In this document: positions 8,011-15,244 of the stretch, piece by piece
Numbering within the stretch: position 1 is the first letter of the stretch
Layout of the letters: each line of letters opens with the position of its first letter
Source: Microbispora rosea subsp. aerata
Lineage (GTDB): Bacteria; Actinomycetota; Actinomycetes; Streptosporangiales; Streptosporangiaceae
DNA: 64,000 nt
NCBI RefSeq assembly: GCF_014647835.1
Contig: NZ_BMPY01000005.1
Coordinates: 186,001 to 250,000 of the forward strand
Direction: 5' to 3'
The notes under the pieces: model-generated
The model's input: the letters and a program-made list of their open reading frames with translations, nothing else
What the model was told of the DNA's origin: nothing
Database searches by the model: none
Made by a program: the position numbers and the translations under genes

Positions 8011-9246
8011 TCAGCCCAGCAACGTCGCGGCCCGGGGACGATCGGACGGCGCGGTCGCGCCCGCCGTCGCGACTCCCGCGAACTGCAGGTCGATGAAGGC
8101 GTCCGCGATCTGGTCGCGGCGCAGCCGTACGCCGTCGGAGTCGGACCGCACCTCGGCCACCCGTTCCAGGAAGCCGAGCAGGTGACGGCACGGCCCGAGC
8201 GCCAGGACCTCGTCCAGCTCGACGCCCGTGCGCTCCCGCCACAGGGCCCGGGAGGCGCCTTCGAAGGTGGTCAGCGACTGGTACAGCAGCCGGGCCGCGA
8301 TGGCCGGCGAGGCGGCGGGGTAGCGCTCGTCGAAGTGCAGCGGGTCGCGGTTGTAGGCGGGCAGGAAGCCGCGCCGGTGCGCGAGATACTCCCCGCCGAT
8401 GAGCGAGGTGGCGCCGGAGCCGAAGCCGGCCCAGTCCATGCGGAGCTGGAAGTAGGCCAGGTCGCTGAGGCAGCGCCGGTGGCCGAAGTGGCTCATGGCG
8501 TACTCGGGGAACCCCGCGTCCACGAGCAGGGCGGCGGCCCGCGCGTAGGCCGCCTTCTGCTCCGAGCGCAGGATCTCGGTGGTGCCGCGCGTCACCTGCC
8601 TGCGCAGCACCGTGCCGTGCGCGGGCCGGTACGGGTAGAGGGCGACGTGGGTGACCGGCAGGTCGAGGGCGGCCCGCACCGAGTCGACGGCCTCCTCCAG
8701 GCTCTCGCCCGGCAGCCCGCAGATCAGGTCGATGGAACGGTCGTCGAATCCCGCCTCGGCCGCCATGTGCACGGCCCGCCGCGCCTGCTCCGCGTCGTGG
8801 CTGCGGCCCAGCGTGCGCAGCCGCCGCCGGTCGAAGGACTGGACGCCGCTGCTCCATCGCCGGAAGCCGACCTCGCGGAAGGCCGCCAGTTTCTCCGGGG
8901 TGAGGCTCTCCGGGCTGCACTCGATGGTCGCCTCGTCCAAGACGCCGGACAGGTCGAACACCTCGTGCAGCGCCGCCCCGATCCGCGCGATCTCCTGTTC
9001 GTCGAGGATGCTCGCCGTGCCGCCGCCCCAGTACATGATCGCGGGGCGATAGCCGCGCTCGGTCAGCTCCGCGCCGCGCTCCCGGATCTCCCGGCACAGC
9101 GCGTCGATGTACGCGCGCCGCGGCGTGTCGGAGGGGCGCAGCAGCAGTTCGGCGGTGGGGATCTCGGTGACCCAGTCGCAGAAGTGGCACTTCGAGCTGC
9201 AGAACGGGATGTGCACGTAGATCAGCAGCGGCCGGGTGTCGCTCAT
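8011..9246 (-). CDS. HemN/HemW-like radical SAM enzyme in the azole-peptide operon
   Basis: 411 residues. The cluster motif CSSKCHFC (Cys16, Cys20, Cys23) binds the 4Fe-4S centre, followed by MYWGGGTAS (SAM-binding GGGT), ECSPESLT, SSGVQSFD and DLICGLPGES, all HemN/HemW-family landmarks, with a HemN-like C-terminal domain. Start ATG 9246 overlaps the SagB stop as ATGA, so it is part of the operon. Related class C radical SAM methyltransferases methylate thiazoles in thiopeptide clusters, which makes peptide C-methylation the leading hypothesis. A housekeeping HemW is less likely because of the overlap. The actual reaction is inference. Confidence 0.8.
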   Translation of the reverse strand: MSDTRPLLIYVHIPFCSSKCHFCDWVTEIPTAELLLRPSDTPRRAYIDALCREIRERGAELTERGYRPAIMYWGGGTASILDEQEIARIGAALHEVFDLSGVLDEATIECSPESLTPEKLAAFREVGFRRWSSGVQSFDRRRLRTLGRSHDAEQARRAVHMAAEAGFDDRSIDLICGLPGESLEEAVDSVRAALDLPVTHVALYPYRPAHGTVLRRQVTRGTTEILRSEQKAAYARAAALLVDAGFPEYAMSHFGHRRCLSDLAYFQLRMDWAGFGSGATSLIGGEYLAHRRGFLPAYNRDPLHFDERYPAASPAIAARLLYQSLTTFEGASRALWRERTGVELDEVLALGPCRHLLGFLERVAEVRSDSDGVRLRRDQIADAFIDLQFAGVATAGATAPSDRPRAATLLG

Positions 9247-10166
9247 CCCGGCCATCCCACGAAGATCGTGTGCGCGAGGAAGGACAGCACGCCGTCCAGC
9301 CCGAGCGCCTCGTTGGCCAGGTCGTCGACGTAGCTGGAGCAGTCGGTCGTGCCCAGGCCGAACCCGGTGGCGGTCAGGTGCATGTTCTGCGCGATGCCGC
9401 CGCATTCGTGCAGGACGAAGCGCATGCCCCGGGGGCCGTACTTGCGCATCGACCGCCAGGGCCGGGCGACCAGGAGGATGACCGCCGCCGCGCTCTCGAC
9501 AGAGATGATCCCGCCGGGGATCGCGAACGAGTCGCGCAGCCGGTCCACGGTCGCCCGGTCTCCGGTGCGCACCAGCACGTCCTCGACCGGGCTGTAACGG
9601 TAGGTGCCGACGGGCAGCTCGGGCACGTCGAGCGCGGCGAGGTGGATCTCCACGGGGTAGAGGCCGCCGCCGCTCGGCACCGCGCGGAACCGGTAGGTGG
9701 CGTGGCCGCCGCGCAACAGCTCGCCGTCGGCCTCCCCGGTGATGCCGCCGCCGAACCGGATCATCGTGCCGAGCTCGGCCAGGGCCACGGGGTCGCCGGT
9801 GTATCTGCGCACGCTCCGCCGCCGGGCCACGGCCTCGTCCAGCGCGATCGGCACCTCCAGCGGCGGCGGCAGCTCGACGACGTCCGCCTCGACGATCGAC
9901 TCGTGGTCGATCACCGACAGCGCGGTGGCCATCACGTCGCCGAAGTAGTCGGAGCCCGAGAGCTGGGCCTCCCGGTCCCAGGGGGCGAACCGGCCGGCCA
10001 CGATGAACTCCTCGGCGGCCCGGGGAAACCCGGCCTCGCCCAGGTTGTCGTAACGGCTCTGGTGCGTGCGCAGGCCAACCGCCTGGAGGCTCGGGCTGAG
10101 CGGCCGGTACGCGCTGACCCCTGCGCTCCCCTCGGCCAGCTGGGGATCGGTGTGCTCCACGCTCAC
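9243..10166 (-). CDS. SagB-type FMN azoline dehydrogenase
   Basis: 307 residues from a GTG at 10166 that overlaps the VOC stop as GTGA. Nitroreductase-like features are visible: RRSVRRYTGDPVALAEL (FMN phosphate-binding arginines), RAVPSGGGLYPVEIH, the GTYRYSP loop, and FGLGTTDCSSYVDDLANEALG near the C-terminus. This is the SagB/ThcOx family that oxidises azolines to aromatic azoles with FMN and oxygen. Its presence implies that the mature peptide carries thiazoles or oxazoles instead of only azolines. Length and motif order fit the family. Confidence 0.9.
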   Translation of the reverse strand: MSVEHTDPQLAEGSAGVSAYRPLSPSLQAVGLRTHQSRYDNLGEAGFPRAAEEFIVAGRFAPWDREAQLSGSDYFGDVMATALSVIDHESIVEADVVELPPPLEVPIALDEAVARRRSVRRYTGDPVALAELGTMIRFGGGITGEADGELLRGGHATYRFRAVPSGGGLYPVEIHLAALDVPELPVGTYRYSPVEDVLVRTGDRATVDRLRDSFAIPGGIISVESAAAVILLVARPWRSMRKYGPRGMRFVLHECGGIAQNMHLTATGFGLGTTDCSSYVDDLANEALGLDGVLSFLAHTIFVGWPG

Positions 10167-10750
10167 TCCTGGAAGATCTCGGTGGGCGGGGGGACCTTCC
10201 GGTTCAGCGCGATCGACTGGTCGACGAGCTGCTCCGCGGTGACCGGGGTGGCGTACTCGCCGAGCCGGAAGGTCGCGTGCGCCCACTCGCTGAACTGCAC
10301 GAGCCCGAACCGGTTGCCGTCGGCGTCGGCCACGCTGGCGCCGCGGCCCATCGAGTCGCCGGCATCCCCCCGGTAGAACGGGCTGTCCCGGAACTGCTCC
10401 TGGAACTCCGGCTTGATCTGCTTGGGCAGCGGCAGGTCGTACGGGCCCGCCGTCACCTCGCCGCCGGAGTCGGCGATGGTCTTGAGCGCGGCGTCGAGGT
10501 CGGCGACGTGGAAGTAGACCGTTATCGCCTCGCCGGGAAACCTGCGCTTGTTGACCGTGAGCAGGATTCCGTCGCTGGACACCGGGGCGTGGTAGGAGAT
10601 CTCGTACGACAGGGATCGGGCGAGCGGCATGCCGAGCAGCGCCTGGTAAAACCCGAGGCCGCGTTCCACGTCGTCCACGGGGACGTTGATGAGAACGGGC
10701 TTGGGAATGGCGGAAACATCTATTTCCGGCTTGCTTTCCATTGCTGTCAC
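10163..10750 (-). CDS. VOC (glyoxalase/bleomycin-resistance fold) protein of the peptide operon
   Basis: 195 residues from a GTG at 10750 with GGAGGAA six bases upstream; an in-frame ATG at 10741 is an alternative. Two VOC half-domains are visible: ITVYFHVADLDAALKTIAD and the N-terminal NVPVDDVERGLGFYQALLG, with VADADGNRFGLVQF near residue 130. VOC proteins bind metals and act as isomerases, dioxygenases or drug-binding resistance proteins. It is the first gene after the precursor and its hairpin. Immunity by sequestering the azole peptide, or a tailoring reaction, are both possible; sequence does not decide. Confidence 0.75.
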   Translation of the reverse strand: MTAMESKPEIDVSAIPKPVLINVPVDDVERGLGFYQALLGMPLARSLSYEISYHAPVSSDGILLTVNKRRFPGEAITVYFHVADLDAALKTIADSGGEVTAGPYDLPLPKQIKPEFQEQFRDSPFYRGDAGDSMGRGASVADADGNRFGLVQFSEWAHATFRLGEYATPVTAEQLVDQSIALNRKVPPPTEIFQE

Positions 10751-10784
10751 CGCGTTTTCCTCCGGAATTGTCGCGTGCGGAAGG

Positions 10785-10819
10785 GCGGGGCCCGGAGGCG
10801 GGAAGCCTCCGGGCCCCGC
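10785..10819 (-). terminator. Long GC-rich hairpin between precursor and biosynthesis genes
   Basis: A perfect 15-base stem (10785-10799 pairing with 10805-10819, arm GCGGGGCCCGGAGGC) closes a 5-base loop seven bases after the precursor stop codon. No T tract follows in either direction. On the minus-strand transcript it lies between the precursor and the VOC gene, which is where a partial terminator or RNA-stabilising stem would favour high precursor levels over enzymes. Confidence 0.8.
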
Positions 10820-10825
10820 TGGTCG

Positions 10826-10987
10826 CTACGGACGCGCGATCGTGCCGCAGGAGCTGGACGTGCAGCCCGCGCAGCAGGACGAGGCGCCCGGGACGACGAC
10901 GCCGAACCCTGCGCCGGTCAGGCCGGCGCCGAGCGGCTGAGCGGTCATGCTCCGGTGGTCGACCGTGGCGGTGCTCTCAAGCTTCAT
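10826..10987 (-). CDS. Azole-peptide precursor (leader plus Cys/Ser/Thr-rich core)
   Basis: 53 residues from ATG 10987, with AAGGGGGTGAAC as ribosome site 9-12 bases upstream. The leader is about MKLESTATVDHRS followed by a Gly-rich GAGLTGAGFGVVVPG, then the core ASSCCAGCTSSSCGTIARP (19 residues: 4 Cys, 5 Ser, 2 Thr). Eleven of 19 core positions could be cyclised by the YcaO enzyme. It is first in the operon that carries YcaO, SagB and the leader-binding protein. The leader/core boundary is inferred from composition. Hydrophilic N-terminus and lack of signal peptide fit a cytosolic RiPP substrate. I recognise no known product with this core. Confidence 0.88.
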   Translation of the reverse strand: MKLESTATVDHRSMTAQPLGAGLTGAGFGVVVPGASSCCAGCTSSSCGTIARP

Positions 10988-11113
10988 GCCGTAGTTCACC
11001 CCCTTTCGGCATGCCGGAGACCCCGGGAATCGAAGGCGCGGATTCATGCGAGCCCGGGTTCCCGCGCTCCGACCCAGCAAAAGGTCCCTTTTCTCCGGAT
11101 CGGACGTCCCGAT

Positions 11114-11179
11114 CATCACACGCGAAAATCTGGTGTCAATGATGAGAATTCGCGTCGTGTGATGGTGACAAAAGTCACC
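11114..11179. promoter_or_regulatory. Divergent control region with nested inverted repeats
   Basis: An imperfect inverted repeat has arms CATCACACGCGAA (11114-11126) and TTCGCGTCGTGTGATG (11149-11164), matching except for two extra bases in the right arm. A second perfect repeat, GGTGAC-AAAA-GTCACC, lies at 11164-11179. They fall in the 298-base gap between the precursor gene and the ABC exporter gene. Binding by the response regulator at 13005 is the obvious hypothesis; no promoter boxes are convincing enough to mark. Confidence 0.55.
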
Positions 11180-11285
11180 GGTGAATAGTGCGAAACGAGA
11201 TCTCCTGCATTTCCGGCGGATCACGTATGGTGCGTCCGCAGTGGACTTCGCCCCGACGACCCGTTATCGGGAGGCATTGACCGCG

Positions 11286-12200
11286 ATGACGCCCGAAACC
11301 CGGCAGGTGGACATCAGGGACGTGACCTTCAGCTACGGCGCGGTGCCGGCGCTGGCCGGGGTGACCTTGGGGATCTCCGCCGGCGAGGTCGTCGCGCTGC
11401 TGGGGCCGAACGGCGCGGGCAAGAGCACCCTCACCCACGTCATGCTGGGGCTGCTGACCCCGCGGACCGGCCAGGTCGGCCTGTTCGGCACGCGCCCGCA
11501 GGACGCCGTCGCGCGCGGCCTGGTGGGGGCGATGCTCCAGGACACCGGGCTGATGCGCCACGTGACCGTGCGCGAGCTGGTCGGCCTGGTCGCGGCGCAG
11601 TACGGCAGGGCCGGCCTGACCGGGGAGATCCTGGATGAGGCCGGGCTGGCCGACCTGGCGGCACGCCGGGTGAGCAGGCTCTCCGGGGGGCAGCGCCAGC
11701 GGGTCAAGTTCGCCCTGGCCATCGCCGGCGACCCGCGGCTGCTCTTCCTCGACGAGCCCACCGCCGCGCTCGACGTCGAGGCGCGCCACGCCTTCTGGCA
11801 GGACATCCTGGAGCGGGCCGGACGCGGCCGGACGATCGTCTTCGCCACCCACTACATGGAGGAGGCGGAGGCGTACGCCAACCGGATCATCGTGCTGCAG
11901 GCCGGGCAGGTCGTGGCCGACGGCCCGGCCAGGCAGATCATGTCGCGGGTGAGCGACGTGACCCTGCGGTTCACCGACCCGCGGGCGCGGGAGGAGGACC
12001 TCGCCCGGCTGCCCGGGGCGCTGCGGGTGCGCGGCGACCCCACGCGGGCGGACCGCTGGGAACTGGTCACCTCCGACCAGGACGCCACGCTCTCGGCCCT
12101 GTACGGAGCCTCCGGGGGAGGGGTGCGCGACCTGGAGATCTCCCGGGGCTCTTTGGAAGACGTCCTGATGGCGCTGGCGAAGGAGACGGGACGGGCATGA
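11286..12200 (+). CDS. ABC transporter ATP-binding protein (azole-peptide export or immunity)
   Basis: 304 residues. Walker A is GPNGAGKST near residues 40-48, the signature LSGGQRQRV follows, and Walker B is LLFLDEPTAALD with the H-loop at FATHYMEEAE. The C-terminal ~80 residues form the extra domain seen in drug-exporter ATPases of the DrrA/CcmA type. I prefer ATG 11286 because the family begins a few residues before VDIRDVTFSYG and GGGAGG lies 11 bases upstream; an upstream in-frame GTG at 11181 would add 35 unconserved residues. It pairs with the permease at 12261 and diverges from the peptide operon, suggesting export or self-resistance. Confidence 0.9.
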   Translation: MTPETRQVDIRDVTFSYGAVPALAGVTLGISAGEVVALLGPNGAGKSTLTHVMLGLLTPRTGQVGLFGTRPQDAVARGLVGAMLQDTGLMRHVTVRELVGLVAAQYGRAGLTGEILDEAGLADLAARRVSRLSGGQRQRVKFALAIAGDPRLLFLDEPTAALDVEARHAFWQDILERAGRGRTIVFATHYMEEAEAYANRIIVLQAGQVVADGPARQIMSRVSDVTLRFTDPRAREEDLARLPGALRVRGDPTRADRWELVTSDQDATLSALYGASGGGVRDLEISRGSLEDVLMALAKETGRA

Positions 12201-12260
12201 CCCCGGGCCATCCCCCGGCTCCCGCCGAGTGCCGGCGCCGATGAGAAAGGTCGTGCCCTC

Positions 12261-13001
12261 GTGACCCACTACATCAGGCTCGACGTGGTCAGCATGGTGC
12301 GCAGCGGCTACTACCTGGTCTTCTCCGTGCTGTTCTCGGCCGGCTTCTACGTCATGTTCACCAAGCTCTTCACGGGGTCGGGCTGGACCTCCGCGCCCGG
12401 CTTCGCGGTGACCTACATGATCTCTCTGGCGGTCTCCGGCGCGTTCTACGCCGCGTTGACCGGCGGCGGCATCCGGCTCGGCGAGGAGCGCGGGAGCGGG
12501 TGGGCCCGCCAGCTCACGCTCACCCCGCTGTCCCCGCGGCGCTACGTGCTCGGCAAGCTCCTGAGCGCCTGGCTGCTCACGCTCCCCGCGCTCGCGGCGA
12601 TCTTCATCCTGGGCGCGCTGCTCAACCAGGTGCGGATGCCCGCGGGCCACTGGGCGCTCGTGCTGGCGGCCACGTGGGGCGGCAGCGTGTGTTTCGCGGT
12701 CTTCGGGGTGGCGATCGGGCTGCTGGTCGCCGGCGAGGCCACGCAGTTCGCCTGCCTCGGCGTGTTCTTCCCGATGGCGATCCTGGGCGGGCTGTGGTTC
12801 CCCACGTCGGCGTTCCCCGAGACGGTCAGGCAGATCGGCGAGTATCTGCCCACGAGCGCGCTCTACCGCCTGGGGGTCACCGCCGAGCAGGGGTCGGGGC
12901 CGGTCGCCACGCCGCTGCTGGTGCTGGCCTGCTGGACCGCGCTGGCGCTCCTGGCGGCCCTGGCCCGGCTGCGTCCGGAGGCGCTGCGGCCCTCCGGCTG
13001 A
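12261..13001 (+). CDS. ABC-2 type transporter permease
   Basis: 246 residues from a GTG with GAAAGG about ten bases upstream, 60 bases after the ATPase stop. Six hydrophobic segments are apparent (starting YYLVFSVLFSAGFYVMF, MISLAVSGAFYAALTG, LTLPALAAIFILGAL, WALVLAATWGGSVCF, CLGVFFPMAILGGLW and the C-terminal LLVLACWTALALLAALA). The GSGWARQLTLTPLSPRRYVLGK coupling region is typical of ABC-2 permeases. With the ATPase it should form a homodimer-based exporter for the peptide or for toxic self-product. It is convergent with the response regulator, only three bases apart. Confidence 0.88.
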   Translation: MTHYIRLDVVSMVRSGYYLVFSVLFSAGFYVMFTKLFTGSGWTSAPGFAVTYMISLAVSGAFYAALTGGGIRLGEERGSGWARQLTLTPLSPRRYVLGKLLSAWLLTLPALAAIFILGALLNQVRMPAGHWALVLAATWGGSVCFAVFGVAIGLLVAGEATQFACLGVFFPMAILGGLWFPTSAFPETVRQIGEYLPTSALYRLGVTAEQGSGPVATPLLVLACWTALALLAALARLRPEALRPSG

Positions 13002-13004
13002 CCC

Positions 13005-13646
13005 CTACAGCCAGTCGTTGGCGGCGGCGATCCGCACGGCGTCGTGGCGGTTCCTGGCGCCGGTCTTCTGGATGGCCCGGGTGATGTAGTTCCGTACGGT
13101 GCCGGTGCTCAGGCGCATGGCCCGCGCGATGTCGGCGACCGTGGGGGCGTCGCGGGCGTGGCGGAGCACCGCGACCTCCTGCGGGGTGAGCGGGCACGGC
13201 TTGGCCAGGGCGATGCGGGCGGCGAGCCGGTCGTCGATGACGAGCTCGCCGGCCGCCACCTGCCTGATCGCGGCGACCAGCCGGTCCGTCGAGGCGTCCT
13301 TGACGAGGTAGCCGCAGGCGCCCGCGGACAGCGCGGCCCGCAGGGCGCCGGGCTCGCGGAACGCCGAAAGGATCAGGCACTTGGTGGCGGGGGAGTGCCT
13401 GCGCAGCGCCGCGACCACGTCCACGCCGTTCGGCTCGTCCCGGTCGGGCGCGGCGTCCGAGGGCATGTGCAGGTCGACCAGGGCGATGTGCGGCCGTGTC
13501 TCGGCGGCCAGCGCCACCGCCTCCTCGACATCACCCGCCGTGCCGACCACGCGCAGTCCCGGGTACGCCGAGAGCAAGAGCCCCAGGGCCTCCCTGACGA
13601 TGCCCTGGTCCTCGGCGATCAGCACGTCCAGCGGCGAATCAGTCAT
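13005..13646 (-). CDS. NarL/LuxR-family response regulator
   Basis: 213 residues. The receiver domain has acidic EDQ near residue 11, the phosphoacceptor Asp in ALVDLHMP near residue 57, and a conserved CGYLVKDAS lysine near 107. The C-terminal LuxR helix-turn-helix reads LTPQEVAVLRHARDAPTVADIARAMRLSTGTVRNYITRAIQKTGARNR across residues ~148-195 (given in pieces here: VADIARAMRLS is the positioning helix, TVRNYITRA the recognition helix). It overlaps the histidine kinase stop by eight bases. It likely controls the adjacent ABC exporter or the peptide operon. Confidence 0.9.
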   Translation of the reverse strand: MTDSPLDVLIAEDQGIVREALGLLLSAYPGLRVVGTAGDVEEAVALAAETRPHIALVDLHMPSDAAPDRDEPNGVDVVAALRRHSPATKCLILSAFREPGALRAALSAGACGYLVKDASTDRLVAAIRQVAAGELVIDDRLAARIALAKPCPLTPQEVAVLRHARDAPTVADIARAMRLSTGTVRNYITRAIQKTGARNRHDAVRIAAANDWL

Positions 13647-14847
13647 CGCGGCACCCTTCGACGAGTCGCGCTGTCACACGTACGCCGCCTTCCCTGGACC
13701 GTGAGACGACCAGTTCCGCGCCGGCCTGCTCCAGTCGTTCTCGCAGCCCGGTGAGGCCCGCGCCCGGCACCACCGGCCCTTTGGGCCGTCCGTCGTCCTC
13801 GACCGTGAGCCTCCCGGGGCCGAAGATCACGCGGCACGTCTGGGCGCCGCTGTGCTTGGCGACGTTGGTGACGGCCTCACGCAGAAACCAGGCGAACGGC
13901 GCACACTGGTGCGTCTTTCCGGGGCGGCCGAAGACGGCGAGATCGATCCCCGCCCAGCCCAGCAGCTCCCTGGCCTCCTCCAGCTCGGTCGTGACGTCCG
14001 GGGCGCGCATCTCCTCGACCACGGCCAGGGTGTTGTTCAGCGCGGTGCGCGCCAGCGCGGCGATGCGGGACATCTCCTCGCCCGCGGGGGTCCCGGGGGC
14101 GTGCCGCGCCGCCACCTCCGCACGCATGACCAGGGCGACCAGGTCGCGGCCGACGAGGTCGTGCAAGTCGCGGGACAGCCGGCGACGCTCGCGCTCGCCG
14201 GCCAGCCGCTCGGACGCCTTCTGGGTCTCCCACCGGGTGATGGTGAACTCGATGACCTGGTGGATGCCGCTCAGCGTCACGGAGAAGACCACGAGCTGGG
14301 TCGCCAGCATGGTGAGCCGCATGGGAGCCTGCCCGCGCAGGAGCCCGGCGCACACGATGACGAGCACGAAGCCGCCGGCGGACAGCAGCCCGAGCCAGGG
14401 GGCCTGCGTGATGACGAGGCAGGTGAGCACGTAGAACGGCAGATAGTAAATCCAGTTTTCCGGTAGAACCGCGAGGAGGGCGAGGCCGCTGACGATTGTG
14501 GCCGTTAGCGCCCAGGGTGTGTGGAGCCGCTCGGAACGCGGAATCGAACCGCACACCACCCGAATGTAAGAAGTGATGAAGACGGCGAGCCCGCAGCCCG
14601 CGCCCACCCACTCCCACAAACCCGGCCGACTTTGCAGGAAATCGGGGAAAAGCGTGAGCACGAGCAGCAGGAAAGCGATGGTGAACAGGCGTATGCCCCG
14701 GTAGAGGGTGGCCGAGGGCGCGTTGCCCGCGCGAGGCCGCTCCGCCGTCGAGTGCCGTTCGTCGCACCGCTCCCGATGTCTGGTCGTGATTTCCGCCGGT
14801 GTTCCGGCGAAATTCTTGCCCCGTTCACGAGGCTCCGACCTGGACAT
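13639..14847 (-). CDS. Sensor histidine kinase (HisKA_3 type)
   Basis: 402 residues from ATG 14847, chosen because GGAG lies six bases upstream; a TTG at 14892 would extend it by 15 residues. About five or six membrane helices span residues ~45-200 with short loops, so it may sense a membrane-associated signal. The dimerisation box RRRLSRDLHDLVGRDL places the phosphoacceptor His near residue 225, and the ATPase domain shows LREAVTNVAKHSGA (N box) and VEDDGRPKG with GLTGLRERLEQAG (G boxes). It forms a two-component pair with the response regulator it overlaps, beside the exporter. Confidence 0.88.
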   Translation of the reverse strand: MSRSEPRERGKNFAGTPAEITTRHRERCDERHSTAERPRAGNAPSATLYRGIRLFTIAFLLLVLTLFPDFLQSRPGLWEWVGAGCGLAVFITSYIRVVCGSIPRSERLHTPWALTATIVSGLALLAVLPENWIYYLPFYVLTCLVITQAPWLGLLSAGGFVLVIVCAGLLRGQAPMRLTMLATQLVVFSVTLSGIHQVIEFTITRWETQKASERLAGERERRRLSRDLHDLVGRDLVALVMRAEVAARHAPGTPAGEEMSRIAALARTALNNTLAVVEEMRAPDVTTELEEARELLGWAGIDLAVFGRPGKTHQCAPFAWFLREAVTNVAKHSGAQTCRVIFGPGRLTVEDDGRPKGPVVPGAGLTGLRERLEQAGAELVVSRSREGGVRVTARLVEGCRDD

Positions 14848-15244
14848 CCGCCACTCCGTCACGCGTCGGCACCGCTTAGGTGGTGAAGGCAATTCGTGCT
14901 GCCTCAGAGCCGTATTACCGCCCTTGCGGCGCGCACTGACTCGGACGACACGAGTTGATTACATGTCGGAAAGTGTGTCAACCGGGACGTCTCCCGGTAA
15001 CGGATGTGAAACATGCTCTCATCTGCTGGTATTGCTCAACGTAAATGATGTGGTGCTCTCCGTGACATCGGTGAGATGTCTCGCCCGTCGCTCCCGGGGC
15101 AGAAGGATCTTCGGTGACGTTGAGGGTTGTCCGCCGACCTTCCCGGAAGATCCTTGGGAAAGGCGGCGAAAAGGATGGATTCCCGGGTAGCTACCCGTGG
15201 GTAGATTTACCCGGGAGAGGCGAAAGCGGTACAGAAGGAGCCAT
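14848..15244. other. Non-coding gap upstream of glpD
   Basis: 397 bases between divergent genes, holding promoter regions for the histidine kinase and glpD. No convincing open frame is present. It contains a separated inverted repeat (AAGGATCTTC near 15102 and GAAGATCCTT near 15147) and the palindrome cluster noted separately at 15182-15215. The stretch around 14990-15070 is less GC-rich than the flanks. Confidence 0.6.
15182..15215 (+). promoter_or_regulatory. Palindrome and alternative stem upstream of glpD
   Basis: CGGGTAGCTACCCG (15184-15197) is a perfect 14-base palindrome. CCCGGGTA (15182-15189) can instead pair with TACCCGGG at 15208-15215. The two pairings share bases, so the element could be a protein operator or an RNA switch between two stems. 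It ends 29 bases before the glpD ATG. Confidence 0.55.

Noticed and set aside
8011-9246. Treating the radical SAM gene as housekeeping coproporphyrinogen/HemW gene
   Set aside because: It is stop-start coupled to SagB within the peptide operon, which is hard to explain for a housekeeping role; still listed as a possible alternative.
2702-10987. Thiopeptide classification of the peptide cluster
   Set aside because: No LanB-like split dehydratase and no [4+2] pyridine synthase are present; a linear azole peptide fits better.
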